Positions 6,983-14,171 of a stretch of 24,433 nt of DNA are shown one piece after another. Each line of letters starts with the position of its first letter. Position 1 is the stretch's first letter. The stretch is from Peptococcaceae bacterium (GTDB taxonomy: Bacteria; Bacillota; Peptococcia; Peptococcales; Peptococcaceae): positions 1-24,433 of the forward strand of contig CAAEKP010000128.1 of assembly GCA_900756555.1 (NCBI GenBank), read 5' to 3'. Under the pieces are notes generated by a model, which did not search any database, was not told the origin of the DNA, and was given only the letters and a program-made list of their open reading frames with translations. The translations under genes and the position numbers were made by a program.

Positions 6983-6998
6983 CAGCTGGTGGTATAAC
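6970..6998 (+). promoter_or_regulatory. Sigma-A promoter of hsp20
   Basis: TTGACA (6970-6975), a 17-bp spacer and TATAAC (6993-6998). The -35 is embedded in CIRCE. It leaves a leader of about 140 nt (to 7147) containing a GC-rich block at 7050-7070. A thermosensing role is possible, but I cannot see a clear fold over the ribosome site. Confidence 0.8.
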
Positions 6999-7147
6999 AG
7001 TATCAGAACAAAGGAAAGAGATAGAAACACAGAGCCTGACTCCCGTTGAGTTGCGGCGGGGCGGCGGTTTTGCTTCTTTCTCTCACGTCCCAAGGTTCCA
7101 GAAAACAGGTTGACGCATATTATAAAAAACAAAAGGAGAGATGACTT

Positions 7148-7570
7148 ATGTTAATGCCTAGTATTTTTGGAGAAAACTTATTGGACGATGTATTTGGTTA
7201 TCCATTTGGGTTTGGTGGTCACCAGAGAGCAGATTTGATGAAAACAGATGTAAAAGACACCGCGGAAGGCTACGATGTGGCAATCAATATGCCTGGTTTC
7301 CAGAAAGAGGATATTAAAGTAGATTTGCAGGATGGTTATTTAACGGTTAACGCCGCTACCACGCAGGATGTTCACGAAGAAAATGAAGACACCCATTACA
7401 TCCGTCGGGAACGGTACAGCGGGTCTTGCAGCCGTAGCTTCTATGTGGGCGAAGCAGTAACGCAGGAAGATATCAAAGCGTCTTACAAAGACGGCGTGCT
7501 GCATTTGCAGGTTCCTAAAAAAGAAGCGCAGCCAGCTGTAGAACAGAAAAAATATATCGCAATTGAATAA
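7148..7570 (+). CDS. Hsp20/alpha-crystallin small heat-shock protein
   Basis: 140 aa. ATP-independent holdase chaperone of the cytoplasm that binds unfolding proteins for later refolding. It has a short N-terminal arm (1-30) and an alpha-crystallin domain about 31-125 with YDVAINMPGFQKEDIKVDL and the GVLHLQVPK variant of the A-x-x-x-n-GVL signature. A C-terminal IAI tripeptide (IxI motif) docks neighbouring subunits. AAAGGAG lies 9 bases before ATG 7148; a second in-frame ATG is two codons later. The CIRCE site over its promoter fits class I heat-shock control. It is a monocistronic unit, ended by a terminator that also serves the convergent EamA gene. Confidence 0.93.
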   Translation: MLMPSIFGENLLDDVFGYPFGFGGHQRADLMKTDVKDTAEGYDVAINMPGFQKEDIKVDLQDGYLTVNAATTQDVHEENEDTHYIRRERYSGSCSRSFYVGEAVTQEDIKASYKDGVLHLQVPKKEAQPAVEQKKYIAIE

Positions 7571-7573
7571 TGC

Positions 7574-7644
7574 GCCAGTTTGCGCGGCAAACGCACTGTG
7601 ATTTACAAAAAGGGATGCCCTCATGCGGGGTATCCCTTTTTTTA
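7574..7644. terminator. Bidirectional terminator between hsp20 and EamA gene
   Basis: GGGATGCCC (7612-7620) pairs with GGGGTATCCC (7627-7636), with A5 before and T7 after. The preceding 7574-7602 is a copy of 5406-5434 (24 of 29 identical). Confidence 0.85.
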
Positions 7645-7649
7645 TCCAA

Positions 7650-8579
7650 TCAGCACTCGCCGGAGCAGCATTCGCCGATGCAGGATTCATCGGCAGCTTT
7701 GGCCCTGGCTTTGTGCAGAAATTCTAATTTTGTTTCCGAAATTACGATAGACAGGAAGATAACCGCAAAGCCCAGCAGCAAACGCAGGGTTACGGCTTCG
7801 GCACCCAGCAGCACGCTGAACAGCACGCCGAACACGGCTTCCAAACTCAGAATCAACGCTCCGGCAGCAGGCGCGGTATATTTTAGGCCAAACATCTGCA
7901 AGCCCAGCGCACCGGCGGTGGCAAACACGCACAGATAGGCCAGACTAAGCCAGGTAGCCACCGGCACTTCTGCTGCAACTGGCATGGTTTCAAAGGCAAA
8001 GCACATTACCCAACTCCACATACCGGCAAAGAAAAACTGACTGATGGTCAGCAGCATCACATCGGAACCCTGCGTGTAGCGGGCGGATACAATAATATGC
8101 AGCGCATAGAAGAAGCCGCAGGCCACGGTGAGCAGATCGCCCCGTCCCATGGTCAGATTGCCGTCCAGCGATACCAGTCCGATGCCAGCCACGCACAAAA
8201 CAGCAGCGGAAACATTGTAGCGGTCAGGCCGTTTGCCGGCAATCATCCAATACAGAAATGGCACCATCACGCAGTAACCGGCGGTCAGGAACGCATTTTT
8301 GCCCGGTGTGGTTTCCGCCAGGCCAAAGGTCTGCACGGCATAGGCCGCCAACAGCATGGTGCCCATCACAAAGCCAGCCTTCACATAATAAAAATTGAAC
8401 GATTTCAGTTTATACCAGCACACAGCGGCCAGCAGCACGCACGCCCCGGTAAAGCGCATGGCCAGCAGATAAAAGGTGCCCATATTGTCCAGCGCGTCCT
8501 TCATGACAATAAAAGAGCTGCCCCAGATGATGGTAGCCAGCAGCAGCGCCAGTTTGGCAATGATACTTGTTTTTTGCAC
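7650..8579 (-). CDS. EamA-family (drug/metabolite superfamily) transporter
   Basis: 309 aa. Ten hydrophobic helices in two EamA repeats; the first begins LALLLATIIWGSSFIVMKDAL, the typical DMT opening. This is an inner-membrane exporter or permease for small metabolites, amino acids or drugs; the substrate cannot be told. The start codon is GTG (8579), 6 nt after GGAGGGG. The oddity is the C terminus: after the last helix a basic linker (KARAKAADES) ends in a tandem pentapeptide CIGEC-CSGEC, four cysteines in ten residues, which suggests a metal- or thiol-binding tail. It is transcribed convergently to hsp20 from its own promoter. Confidence 0.85.
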   Translation of the reverse strand: MQKTSIIAKLALLLATIIWGSSFIVMKDALDNMGTFYLLAMRFTGACVLLAAVCWYKLKSFNFYYVKAGFVMGTMLLAAYAVQTFGLAETTPGKNAFLTAGYCVMVPFLYWMIAGKRPDRYNVSAAVLCVAGIGLVSLDGNLTMGRGDLLTVACGFFYALHIIVSARYTQGSDVMLLTISQFFFAGMWSWVMCFAFETMPVAAEVPVATWLSLAYLCVFATAGALGLQMFGLKYTAPAAGALILSLEAVFGVLFSVLLGAEAVTLRLLLGFAVIFLSIVISETKLEFLHKARAKAADESCIGECCSGEC

Positions 8580-8645
8580 AAAAATCCCCTCCGTTATGTT
8601 ATAACATTCTGTCGATTTTATTTTCTGTCATGGACAATAACTTAT

Positions 8646-8674
8646 ATTATATGCAGAAAAACGAATTTTTACAA
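8646..8674 (-). promoter_or_regulatory. Promoter of EamA gene
   Basis: Minus strand TTGTAA (8674-8669), a 17-bp spacer and a perfect TATAAT (8651-8646), about 70 bp before the GTG start. Confidence 0.65.
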
Positions 8675-8768
8675 GTACGCGCAGCAGAAAAATCATCAAT
8701 AAAATTACACCATCGCCAGGCTCCGCTCATAGTATATAGCAAGCCACTGGAAAGGAGGTTGGCACAAG

Positions 8769-8966
8769 ATGATGATACAACAGCCAAAGCAACAGCAGTT
8801 AGCCATGATTTCTGTCCCCTGGCAGGAATATGAAACACCTATGATGCCTGCGGAAGCGCTGCTCTATGGCACAGTGTTCCCCAGCCTAGCGCGCACTTAC
8901 ACGCCGGTTAATATGCAGCAGCCCGCGCAGGGTATGCAGCCCATGTTTATGCAGAAAAAACGCTAA
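8769..8966 (+). CDS. cotJA: Spore coat-associated protein CotJA
   Basis: 65 aa. Recognised from the LAMISVPWQEYETP and EALLYGTVFPSLARTYTP segments, the conserved CotJA pattern, and from its place as first gene of cotJABC. The N terminus is Gln-rich and the tail Met/Gln-rich (VNMQQPAQGMQPMFMQKK). In Bacillus the operon is made in the mother cell under sigma-E and the products join inner coat layers. AAAGGAGGT lies 9 bases before ATG 8769 (an ATG at 8772 is also possible). Only a weak sigma-E like CATAGTAT (8729-8736) is visible upstream, so I do not call the promoter. Confidence 0.88.
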   Translation: MMIQQPKQQQLAMISVPWQEYETPMMPAEALLYGTVFPSLARTYTPVNMQQPAQGMQPMFMQKKR

Positions 8967-8999
8967 CTGCGCACACAAACGAAAGGAAAGGTGTCTACC

Positions 9000-9293
9000 A
9001 TGAAAAAATGCAACGCCTGCCCGTCCACTGCCATGGACAACAGGCAGGCCAAACTTCTGGAATTGCAGCAGCTCAGTTTTTCGCTGGTTGATTTGAATCT
9101 GTTTCTGGATATGAACCCGGACAATCAGCAGGCTGTCAATGATTATAATCGGCTGTTTCAGCAGTACTGGGATGCCAAGGCAGCTTTTGAATTACAGTAC
9201 GGCCCACTGAACAATTTTGGTCATTGCCCGGCGTCCTATCCGTGGAGCTGGATTAATGACCCATGGCCATGGGAACGAGGAGGGAATAACTAA
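9000..9293 (+). CDS. cotJB: Spore coat protein CotJB
   Basis: 97 aa. A CotJB domain covers nearly the whole protein: LLELQQLSFSLVDLNLFLDM then NPDNQQAVNDYNRLFQQYW, the usual helical hairpin, and an aromatic tail rich in Trp and Pro (SYPWSWINDPWPWER). A GTG start at 8991 is possible but sits directly on the AGGAAAGG ribosome site; ATG 9000 has proper spacing and starts MKKCNAC. It probably binds CotJC on the forespore surface. The stop overlaps the cotJC start (TAATG). Confidence 0.88.
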   Translation: MKKCNACPSTAMDNRQAKLLELQQLSFSLVDLNLFLDMNPDNQQAVNDYNRLFQQYWDAKAAFELQYGPLNNFGHCPASYPWSWINDPWPWERGGNN

Positions 9294-9871
9294 TGTGGAT
9301 TTACGAAAAAAAATTGCAGTTTCCCGTTGATATCCGCTGCAAGGATTTGCGGCTGGCCAAAGCGCTCATTGCGCAGTACGGCGGCCCCGCAGGGGAGCTG
9401 TCCGCCTGCTTGCAGTATCTGAATCAGCGGTTTACCATGCCCACCGGGCAGACAAAAGCCCTGCTGACGGACATTGGCACTGAGGAAATTGCCCATCTGG
9501 AAATCATCGGCACCATGGTGCATCAGATTATGGAGAACGCTTCGCTGTGTGAACTGAAGGAAGCAGGGCTGGACGGTCATTACACCCTGCACGGCCCGGG
9601 TCTGTTTTACAGTGACCCCAACGGCTACAACTGGACGTCCGACTATATCAGCGGCATGGGTGACCCCATCACGGATTTAACTTCCAACATTGCCGCCGAA
9701 CAGCGAGCCAAGAAAACCTATGAGTATCTGATGGATCTGTCCTGCGGCAACGAAGATGTGCTGGCGCCGCTGCGGTTCCTGTGGGCCAGAGAGATTGTGC
9801 ATTATCAACGATTTGGCGAAGCGCTGGAAACCGTGAAAGAATGGAATAAACAGAAAAAAATATTCTGCTAG
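9293..9871 (+). CDS. cotJC: CotJC, manganese-catalase family spore coat protein
   Basis: 192 aa. A four-helix ferritin-like di-manganese catalase fold. Candidate metal ligands are in order: Glu35 (GPAGELSACL), Glu65 and His68 (TEEIAHLE), Glu136 (AAEQRAKKTYEYL) and His170 (AREIVHYQRF), the set expected of active Mn catalases. It probably removes hydrogen peroxide at the spore surface. ATG 9293 overlaps the cotJB stop by one base, giving tight coupling, with GAGGAGGG just before. Last gene of the operon; a strong terminator follows. Confidence 0.93.
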   Translation: MWIYEKKLQFPVDIRCKDLRLAKALIAQYGGPAGELSACLQYLNQRFTMPTGQTKALLTDIGTEEIAHLEIIGTMVHQIMENASLCELKEAGLDGHYTLHGPGLFYSDPNGYNWTSDYISGMGDPITDLTSNIAAEQRAKKTYEYLMDLSCGNEDVLAPLRFLWAREIVHYQRFGEALETVKEWNKQKKIFC

Positions 9872-9932
9872 CCGTCGGTTCATCGTTTAACAGAACGCAT
9901 TGTTTCCCCATCTCCCCTTTCTCTCCGCATCA

Positions 9933-9971
9933 CAAAAGCAGGAGCGGGCATCGGCCTGTTTCCTGCTTTTG
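9933..9971 (+). terminator. Terminator after cotJC, followed by a second hairpin
   Basis: CAAAAGCAGGA (9933-9943) pairs perfectly with TCCTGCTTTTG (9961-9971). A second perfect hairpin, GCATAGATT (9976-9984) with AATCTATGC (9994-10002), lies right behind it. Confidence 0.7.
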
Positions 9972-10032
9972 CTGTGCATAGATTTTGCTGCACAATCTAT
10001 GCTAAGGAACAGTTACACAATGCGCCAGCCTC

Positions 10033-10061
10033 TTGTCATCTGCCGCAGAAACGAGTATGAT
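10033..10061 (+). promoter_or_regulatory. Promoter of DUF2628 gene
   Basis: TTGTCA (10033-10038), a 17-bp spacer and TATGAT (10056-10061), about 40 bp before ATG 10100. Confidence 0.6.
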
Positions 10062-10099
10062 AGCAGTATTCCGATTTTTATACACAAGGAGATGACACA

Positions 10100-10618
10100 A
10101 TGGGACTTGCTATCTTAAAACCCAAAGAGCTGCGCCGCGAGTACAGCGCATTTATTCAGGAGCCCAAGAAGGTAACTTATTACACCAAACAGTTTGACAA
10201 AATGAAGGAGAAAAACAGCAAATTCAGCTTTAACATCTGGGGTCTGCTGTTCAATATTTACTGGTGCTTTTATCGCAAGATGCTGGGGCTGGGCTGCATC
10301 GCCTTCCTGCTGCATCTGGGCGGACTGTATCTCAGCTTTGCTTACGGTATGATGTGGGTATTTCAGGTGATATCGGTAGCGTTATCGCTGTTCTTCGGCT
10401 GTTTTGGCAACTATTGCTATATGCGCTATGTGGAGAAATCCATCGACCACGGCGTGGAACTGGAAGCACCGCTGAAGGAAAAATATTATAAAGAAAACGG
10501 CGGCGATGGCGCTAAAGTGGTGCTGTGCATGATTATTGTATCGCTGGTGCTGCTGTTTGCCATGGCTGCTTCCTTTGGGATGCCGGCAGCTATGACGCCA
10601 CCTGCGCCAACGGCATAA
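10100..10618 (+). CDS. DUF2628-like membrane protein
   Basis: 172 aa, function unknown. A cytoplasmic N-terminal segment with many Lys is followed by FNIWGLLFNIYWCFYRKML, the aromatic pattern typical of DUF2628 proteins. Two close hydrophobic helices follow (LGCIAFLLHLGGLYLSFAYG and the next), then a soluble stretch with YMRYVEKSIDHG and a last helix (VVLCMIIVSLVLLFAMAASF) ending in a Pro/Ala tail. AAGGAGATG precedes ATG 10100. It may be co-transcribed with the nitroreductase 27 bp downstream, which has its own good ribosome site and no terminator between. No role can be assigned. Confidence 0.8.
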   Translation: MGLAILKPKELRREYSAFIQEPKKVTYYTKQFDKMKEKNSKFSFNIWGLLFNIYWCFYRKMLGLGCIAFLLHLGGLYLSFAYGMMWVFQVISVALSLFFGCFGNYCYMRYVEKSIDHGVELEAPLKEKYYKENGGDGAKVVLCMIIVSLVLLFAMAASFGMPAAMTPPAPTA

Positions 10619-10645
10619 ACGATTTACTGTCAGGAGGAAATCACC

Positions 10646-11320
10646 ATGGATTTACTGGAAGCCATTCAAAAGCGCCATGCTGTGCGCAAGTACACCACAC
10701 AGCCAATTCCGGCTGATATCATCACCGCTTTGCGGGATGAAATCACAGCCTGCAATCAGGCCGGCGGACTGCACATACAGTTGATTACCAATGAGCCCGC
10801 TGCCTTTGGCAGTGTCTTAACCCACTATGGCTTTTTCTCCAATGTGCGCAATTATGTTGCCCTCATTGGCAAAAAGGATGCTGCACTGGACGAAAAAATC
10901 GGCTACTACGGCGAAAAAATTGCCCTGAGAGCGCAGCAGCTGGGGCTGAATACCTGTTGGGTTGCTCTGACCTTCAGCAAAGGGAAAAGCAAAACTAACT
11001 GCGTGATTGGCCCGGATGAAACGCTGGTATGTGTGCTGACCGTCGGCTACGGTGTCACCCAGGGCACACCGCACAAAAACAAACCGCTGGAAAAGCTGTG
11101 CGCCGTAAATGGGCCCATGCCGGACTGGTTCCGTAAAGGCATGGAAGCCGCACAATTAGCACCCACCGCTGTCAATCAGCAGAAATTTCTGTTCACCTTA
11201 TCAGACGGCAACACCGTCACCGCCAAAGCCACCGGTGGTTTCTACGACAAAGTGGATTTAGGCATTGTGAAGTATCATTTTGAAATCGGCGCAGGGAAAG
11301 AAAATTTCAGCTGGGGATAA
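10646..11320 (+). CDS. Nitroreductase family protein (FMN-dependent)
   Basis: 224 aa. MDLLEAIQKRHAVRKY at the N terminus is the classic nitroreductase opening, whose Arg residues contact FMN phosphate. Further parts are a central ALRAQQLGLNTCWVAL helix and a late EAAQLAPTAVNQQKFLF segment, the order seen in the short putative TM-nitroreductase subfamily (PF14512). It probably reduces quinones, nitro compounds or similar with NAD(P)H in the cytoplasm; the substrate is unknown. AGGAGGAAATC lies before ATG 10646. A perfect-looking terminator follows the stop. Confidence 0.88.
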   Translation: MDLLEAIQKRHAVRKYTTQPIPADIITALRDEITACNQAGGLHIQLITNEPAAFGSVLTHYGFFSNVRNYVALIGKKDAALDEKIGYYGEKIALRAQQLGLNTCWVALTFSKGKSKTNCVIGPDETLVCVLTVGYGVTQGTPHKNKPLEKLCAVNGPMPDWFRKGMEAAQLAPTAVNQQKFLFTLSDGNTVTAKATGGFYDKVDLGIVKYHFEIGAGKENFSWG

Positions 11321-11322
11321 AC

Positions 11323-11377
11323 AAAAAGACTACAGTCTGCATTGCCAGTATGACAATGCAAACCGTAGTCTTTTTTT
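11323..11377 (+). terminator. Terminator after nitroreductase gene
   Basis: AAAAAGACTAC (11323-11333) pairs with GTAGTCTTTTTTT (11365-11377) and the inner TGCATTG pairs with CAATGCA, with short internal mismatches; a T7 tail follows. Confidence 0.85.
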
Positions 11378-11464
11378 GTTGTAAATATAGAGAAACCGCC
11401 GGTTGTATTTTGTATTAGCGCAGAAATCCAAGCAATCTCTGCCATCAAATGGTAGGGCGCAGGA

Positions 11465-11567
11465 TTTTTTTCGTTTGGCAAGGCGCATTTAGAAAAGTGC
11501 GCCGCGGTGTACTGACGCGTACATAAGGCGTGCTTTTTCTAAATGTAACACAGCCAAACGGAAAAAA
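11465..11567. repeat. Long imperfect palindrome between convergent genes
   Basis: About 100 bp able to fold on itself: T-run and CGTTTGGC (11472-11479) with GCCAAACG (11553-11560) and an A-run; CATTTAGAAAA (11486-11496) with TTTTCTAAATG (11535-11545), 11 perfect pairs; a centre of TGTAC and GTACA around TGACGC. It lies between the convergent nitroreductase and flavoprotein genes and can act as a terminator for the minus strand. It has the form of a MITE/REP-like intergenic element, with no coding content. Confidence 0.8.
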
Positions 11568-11575
11568 GACAAGCC

Positions 11576-12196
11576 CTAACGGATAAAGTTTGTTCTTACA
11601 ATCCCTTCCCGCTCCGGCACTTCCACCCCGGCATCCCTGCCCGCCTGGATGGATTTCAGCAGCCAGGCCATGTTCCGACCCAGTGTGCGCATGGTCTGCA
11701 AGCCTTCTAAATCCTGTTTTACTTCGTCAGGATTGTTGCCGTGCACCATGTTCCAGTACTGAGAGCCAACGACTGGCATATTGCTGATGGTAAAGTATTT
11801 GTTGATCTGTTCAAACGTAGCAGTGGCACCGCCACGGCGGCAGCTCATCACCGCTGCGGCTGGCTTGTAGGCAAACAGATTGCCTCTGCCGTAGAAAACG
11901 CGATCCATGAAGGAGGTCAGTGCGCCGGATGCAGATGCAAAGTGCACTGGTGAGCCAAACACAAAGCCATTGGCGGTTTCCACTTTTGCTAAAAATTCAT
12001 TTACGGTGTCGTTGATAACACAGCGGCCTGTTTTCATGCAAGCGCCGCAAGCCAGACAACCGGAGATTGGTTTAGTGCCAACCTGAAAAATTTCTGTTTC
12101 GATGCCTTCTTTTTCCAGAGCGCCAGCTACTTCGCACAGTGCTGTGTAGGTGCAGCCGTTGGCGTGTGGACTTCCGTTAACTAATAGAACTTTCAT
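11576..12196 (-). CDS. NAD(P)H-dependent FMN reductase / iron-sulfur flavoprotein
   Basis: 206 aa. A flavodoxin-like fold with VNGSPHANGCT (residues 6-16) binding the FMN phosphate. The compact motif CLACGACMKTGRC (Cys47, 50, 53, 59) is the [4Fe-4S] site of Isf-type flavoproteins. FGSPVHFASASG and FMDRVFYGRG are the usual second and third flavin loops. A cytoplasmic electron carrier or reductase; the natural partner is unknown. GAGGGG precedes ATG 12196. The gene start overlaps the end of the SulP gene by 20 bp on the same strand, so the two form one transcription unit. Confidence 0.9.
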   Translation of the reverse strand: MKVLLVNGSPHANGCTYTALCEVAGALEKEGIETEIFQVGTKPISGCLACGACMKTGRCVINDTVNEFLAKVETANGFVFGSPVHFASASGALTSFMDRVFYGRGNLFAYKPAAAVMSCRRGGATATFEQINKYFTISNMPVVGSQYWNMVHGNNPDEVKQDLEGLQTMRTLGRNMAWLLKSIQAGRDAGVEVPEREGIVRTNFIR

Positions 12197-13802
12197 CTTT
12201 TAAAAACCCCTCTTCTGTGATTTCAGCAATTTTATGAATATCTTCTCGTTCTTCATGATCGTGGATAATCATACAAGCGCCAAATTTATCATCATGCGCT
12301 AATGCCTGTGCATATTCCACCGCTTCCAGTTTGTCGCCACGGTTGATGGCTTCTTCGCTGCCATCTAAAATACCCAGCGACAGCATCTTTTTATAAGCAG
12401 GCTCCGGCAGCCCTGTAAAGATGGTGCGAATCCCCTGCTGGGCCAGAGAATCCTTGATTTTACCCAATGTGATAACACCGGTGATATCCACTACCTGGGC
12501 ATGGCTCAGGTTCAATACTACGATATCAGCGCCTTTACATTTTACTTCTAAAGAGCTGATGATACTTTCAGAAACCAGGAAGAACATCTGCCCCTGAATG
12601 CTGAAAGATTTGATGCGTTTTTGCAGTCTGCTGCACGGAATCGGATATTCTTCCAGATAACCATTGGCAACGCTGAACAGCATAGCCAGCGCAGACACCA
12701 TAGTACCGATGGCAACGGCAAAGGTTAAGTCCACCGTTACGGTTAATACTGTGGTAATGGTGATAACCACCAGCGCTTCTTTGGAAGCACGGGCCAGACG
12801 ATAGCTTTCTTTGTACTCAATCATGCGCAGCGCGGTACCCATCAGCACGCCGCCCAGTACAGCCAGTGGAATCTGTGCCGCCAGATCACCAAACACGGCA
12901 ATCAGCAGAATCAGCACCAGCGCATGGATAATGCCGGACATCCGGCCGCGGCCGCCGGCGTTTACGTTTACTACAGAACGGGCAATGGCCCCGGTACCGA
13001 TCAGGAACCCAAAGCAGGCAGCCACAGTGTTGGCAATCCCCTGCCCCAGAATTTCACGGTCACTGTCATGCTTGGTGTTGGTCATGTCATCCACAACCAG
13101 CGCAGACAGCAGCGATTCAATGGCACCCAGCAGCGCCAGAGTTAAACCAGCCTGGCACACATCTACCATATTCATTGCCATAAAGTTTGGAATTTGCAGA
13201 CTTGGCAGCACCAGAGGAATCTGCCCTACCACATATTCGGCTGGCATTGGCACCCAGAACACGGATAACACCGTGCCCACAATTACGGTCATAATTGCAT
13301 ACGGCATTTTTTTGTTAATCAGCGGCAGAATCAGCATCAAGGCGATGGACACACCGCACAGCAGCGGGCTCATGTTGAAATATTTGAACTGATTAATAAA
13401 AATCAGCATCCCAATCCCATTGGTAAAGCCCACCATAACCGGCTGCGGAATCAGGCGAATATATTTGCCCAGCTTCAACAGCCCCATAATAATTTCAAAA
13501 ATACCGGCCACGATCATGGATGCCACTAAGCCTTCCATGCCGTACTTATCCGCCATGCTGACCAGTACCACAGTCATCGCGCCAGTCGGCCCGGAAATCT
13601 GCGCCTTGGTACCGCCAAACAGAGATGCCAGAATACCAGTACAGATTGCACCATACACCCCGGCAGCAGCCCCCGCGCCGGACAGCACACCAAAGCTCAA
13701 CGCCAGCGGCAGCGCTACAAACGCAACGGAAATACCACCGATGATGTCGCCCTTCAGTGTGGACAGAATTTCATTCTGAATAAATGTTTTTACTTTCCCC
13801 AC
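12177..13802 (-). CDS. SulP-family anion transporter with STAS domain
   Basis: 541 aa. N-terminal SulP transporter domain of many hydrophobic helices, with the signature VAFVALPLALSFGVLSGAGA near residues 27-46, IPQPVMVGFTNGIG near 117-130 and a helix pair around IGTGAIARSVVNVNAGGRGR. A cytoplasmic STAS domain follows at about 400-500 (VVLNLSHAQVVDITGVITLG; the usual regulatory Ser is Thr in DIT), then a charged tail. The family moves sulfate, bicarbonate or dicarboxylates with Na+ or H+; which one is not decidable here. The start codon is GTG (13802), 9 nt after AAGGAG. Its 3' end overlaps the Fe-S flavoprotein gene by 20 bp. Confidence 0.9.
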   Translation of the reverse strand: MGKVKTFIQNEILSTLKGDIIGGISVAFVALPLALSFGVLSGAGAAAGVYGAICTGILASLFGGTKAQISGPTGAMTVVLVSMADKYGMEGLVASMIVAGIFEIIMGLLKLGKYIRLIPQPVMVGFTNGIGMLIFINQFKYFNMSPLLCGVSIALMLILPLINKKMPYAIMTVIVGTVLSVFWVPMPAEYVVGQIPLVLPSLQIPNFMAMNMVDVCQAGLTLALLGAIESLLSALVVDDMTNTKHDSDREILGQGIANTVAACFGFLIGTGAIARSVVNVNAGGRGRMSGIIHALVLILLIAVFGDLAAQIPLAVLGGVLMGTALRMIEYKESYRLARASKEALVVITITTVLTVTVDLTFAVAIGTMVSALAMLFSVANGYLEEYPIPCSRLQKRIKSFSIQGQMFFLVSESIISSLEVKCKGADIVVLNLSHAQVVDITGVITLGKIKDSLAQQGIRTIFTGLPEPAYKKMLSLGILDGSEEAINRGDKLEAVEYAQALAHDDKFGACMIIHDHEEREDIHKIAEITEEGFLKDESSIS

Positions 13803-14171
13803 AATATTCTCTCCTTTATTTTTTATGCAGCTATATAAAATTATATGTAAATTGAATTACAGCCAACGAATTCTTATTATACACCCGTCTATATGTAAAT
13901 GCCAGTGATTTTTTATTTTTATACATACTTCTTACATTTATTTTTTATATACCGTAATATAAAGCGATTTTCTGTATAGAATTTGCAAAAAAATTTATAG
14001 ATTATGCAAAATCGCACCAGATAACACCAGTGCATTCCGCAAAATAACACGTTGCAGAATGTTCACAAAAAGAGTATGCTGTGCGTAAGAAGCTTTTTAC
14101 ACAATGTTTTTCCATAATAAAGTTTTTTCATAATAAACAGACAACAGCTGCATCTCAAAGGAGGAGTCCCT
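13803..14171. other. AT-rich divergent promoter region, no gene
   Basis: Holds the start regions of the sulP gene (minus) and pdaA (plus). A TATAAT on the minus strand (13845-13840) could be the sulP -10, but its -35 is poor. TATATGTAAAT occurs twice (13842-13852 and 13890-13900), a possible regulator site. Two CATAATA boxes (14113-14119, 14129-14135) resemble the -10 of sigma-F/G promoters ahead of pdaA, but no matching -35 was found. Confidence 0.4.

Noticed and set aside
8567..8833. 88-codon plus-strand frame before cotJA
   Set aside because: It overlaps the EamA gene start and its promoter and runs into cotJA in another frame; no ribosome site.
13842..13900. TATATGTAAAT repeats as a defined operator
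   Set aside because: Only two AT-rich copies in an AT-rich region; listed as a possibility, not called.
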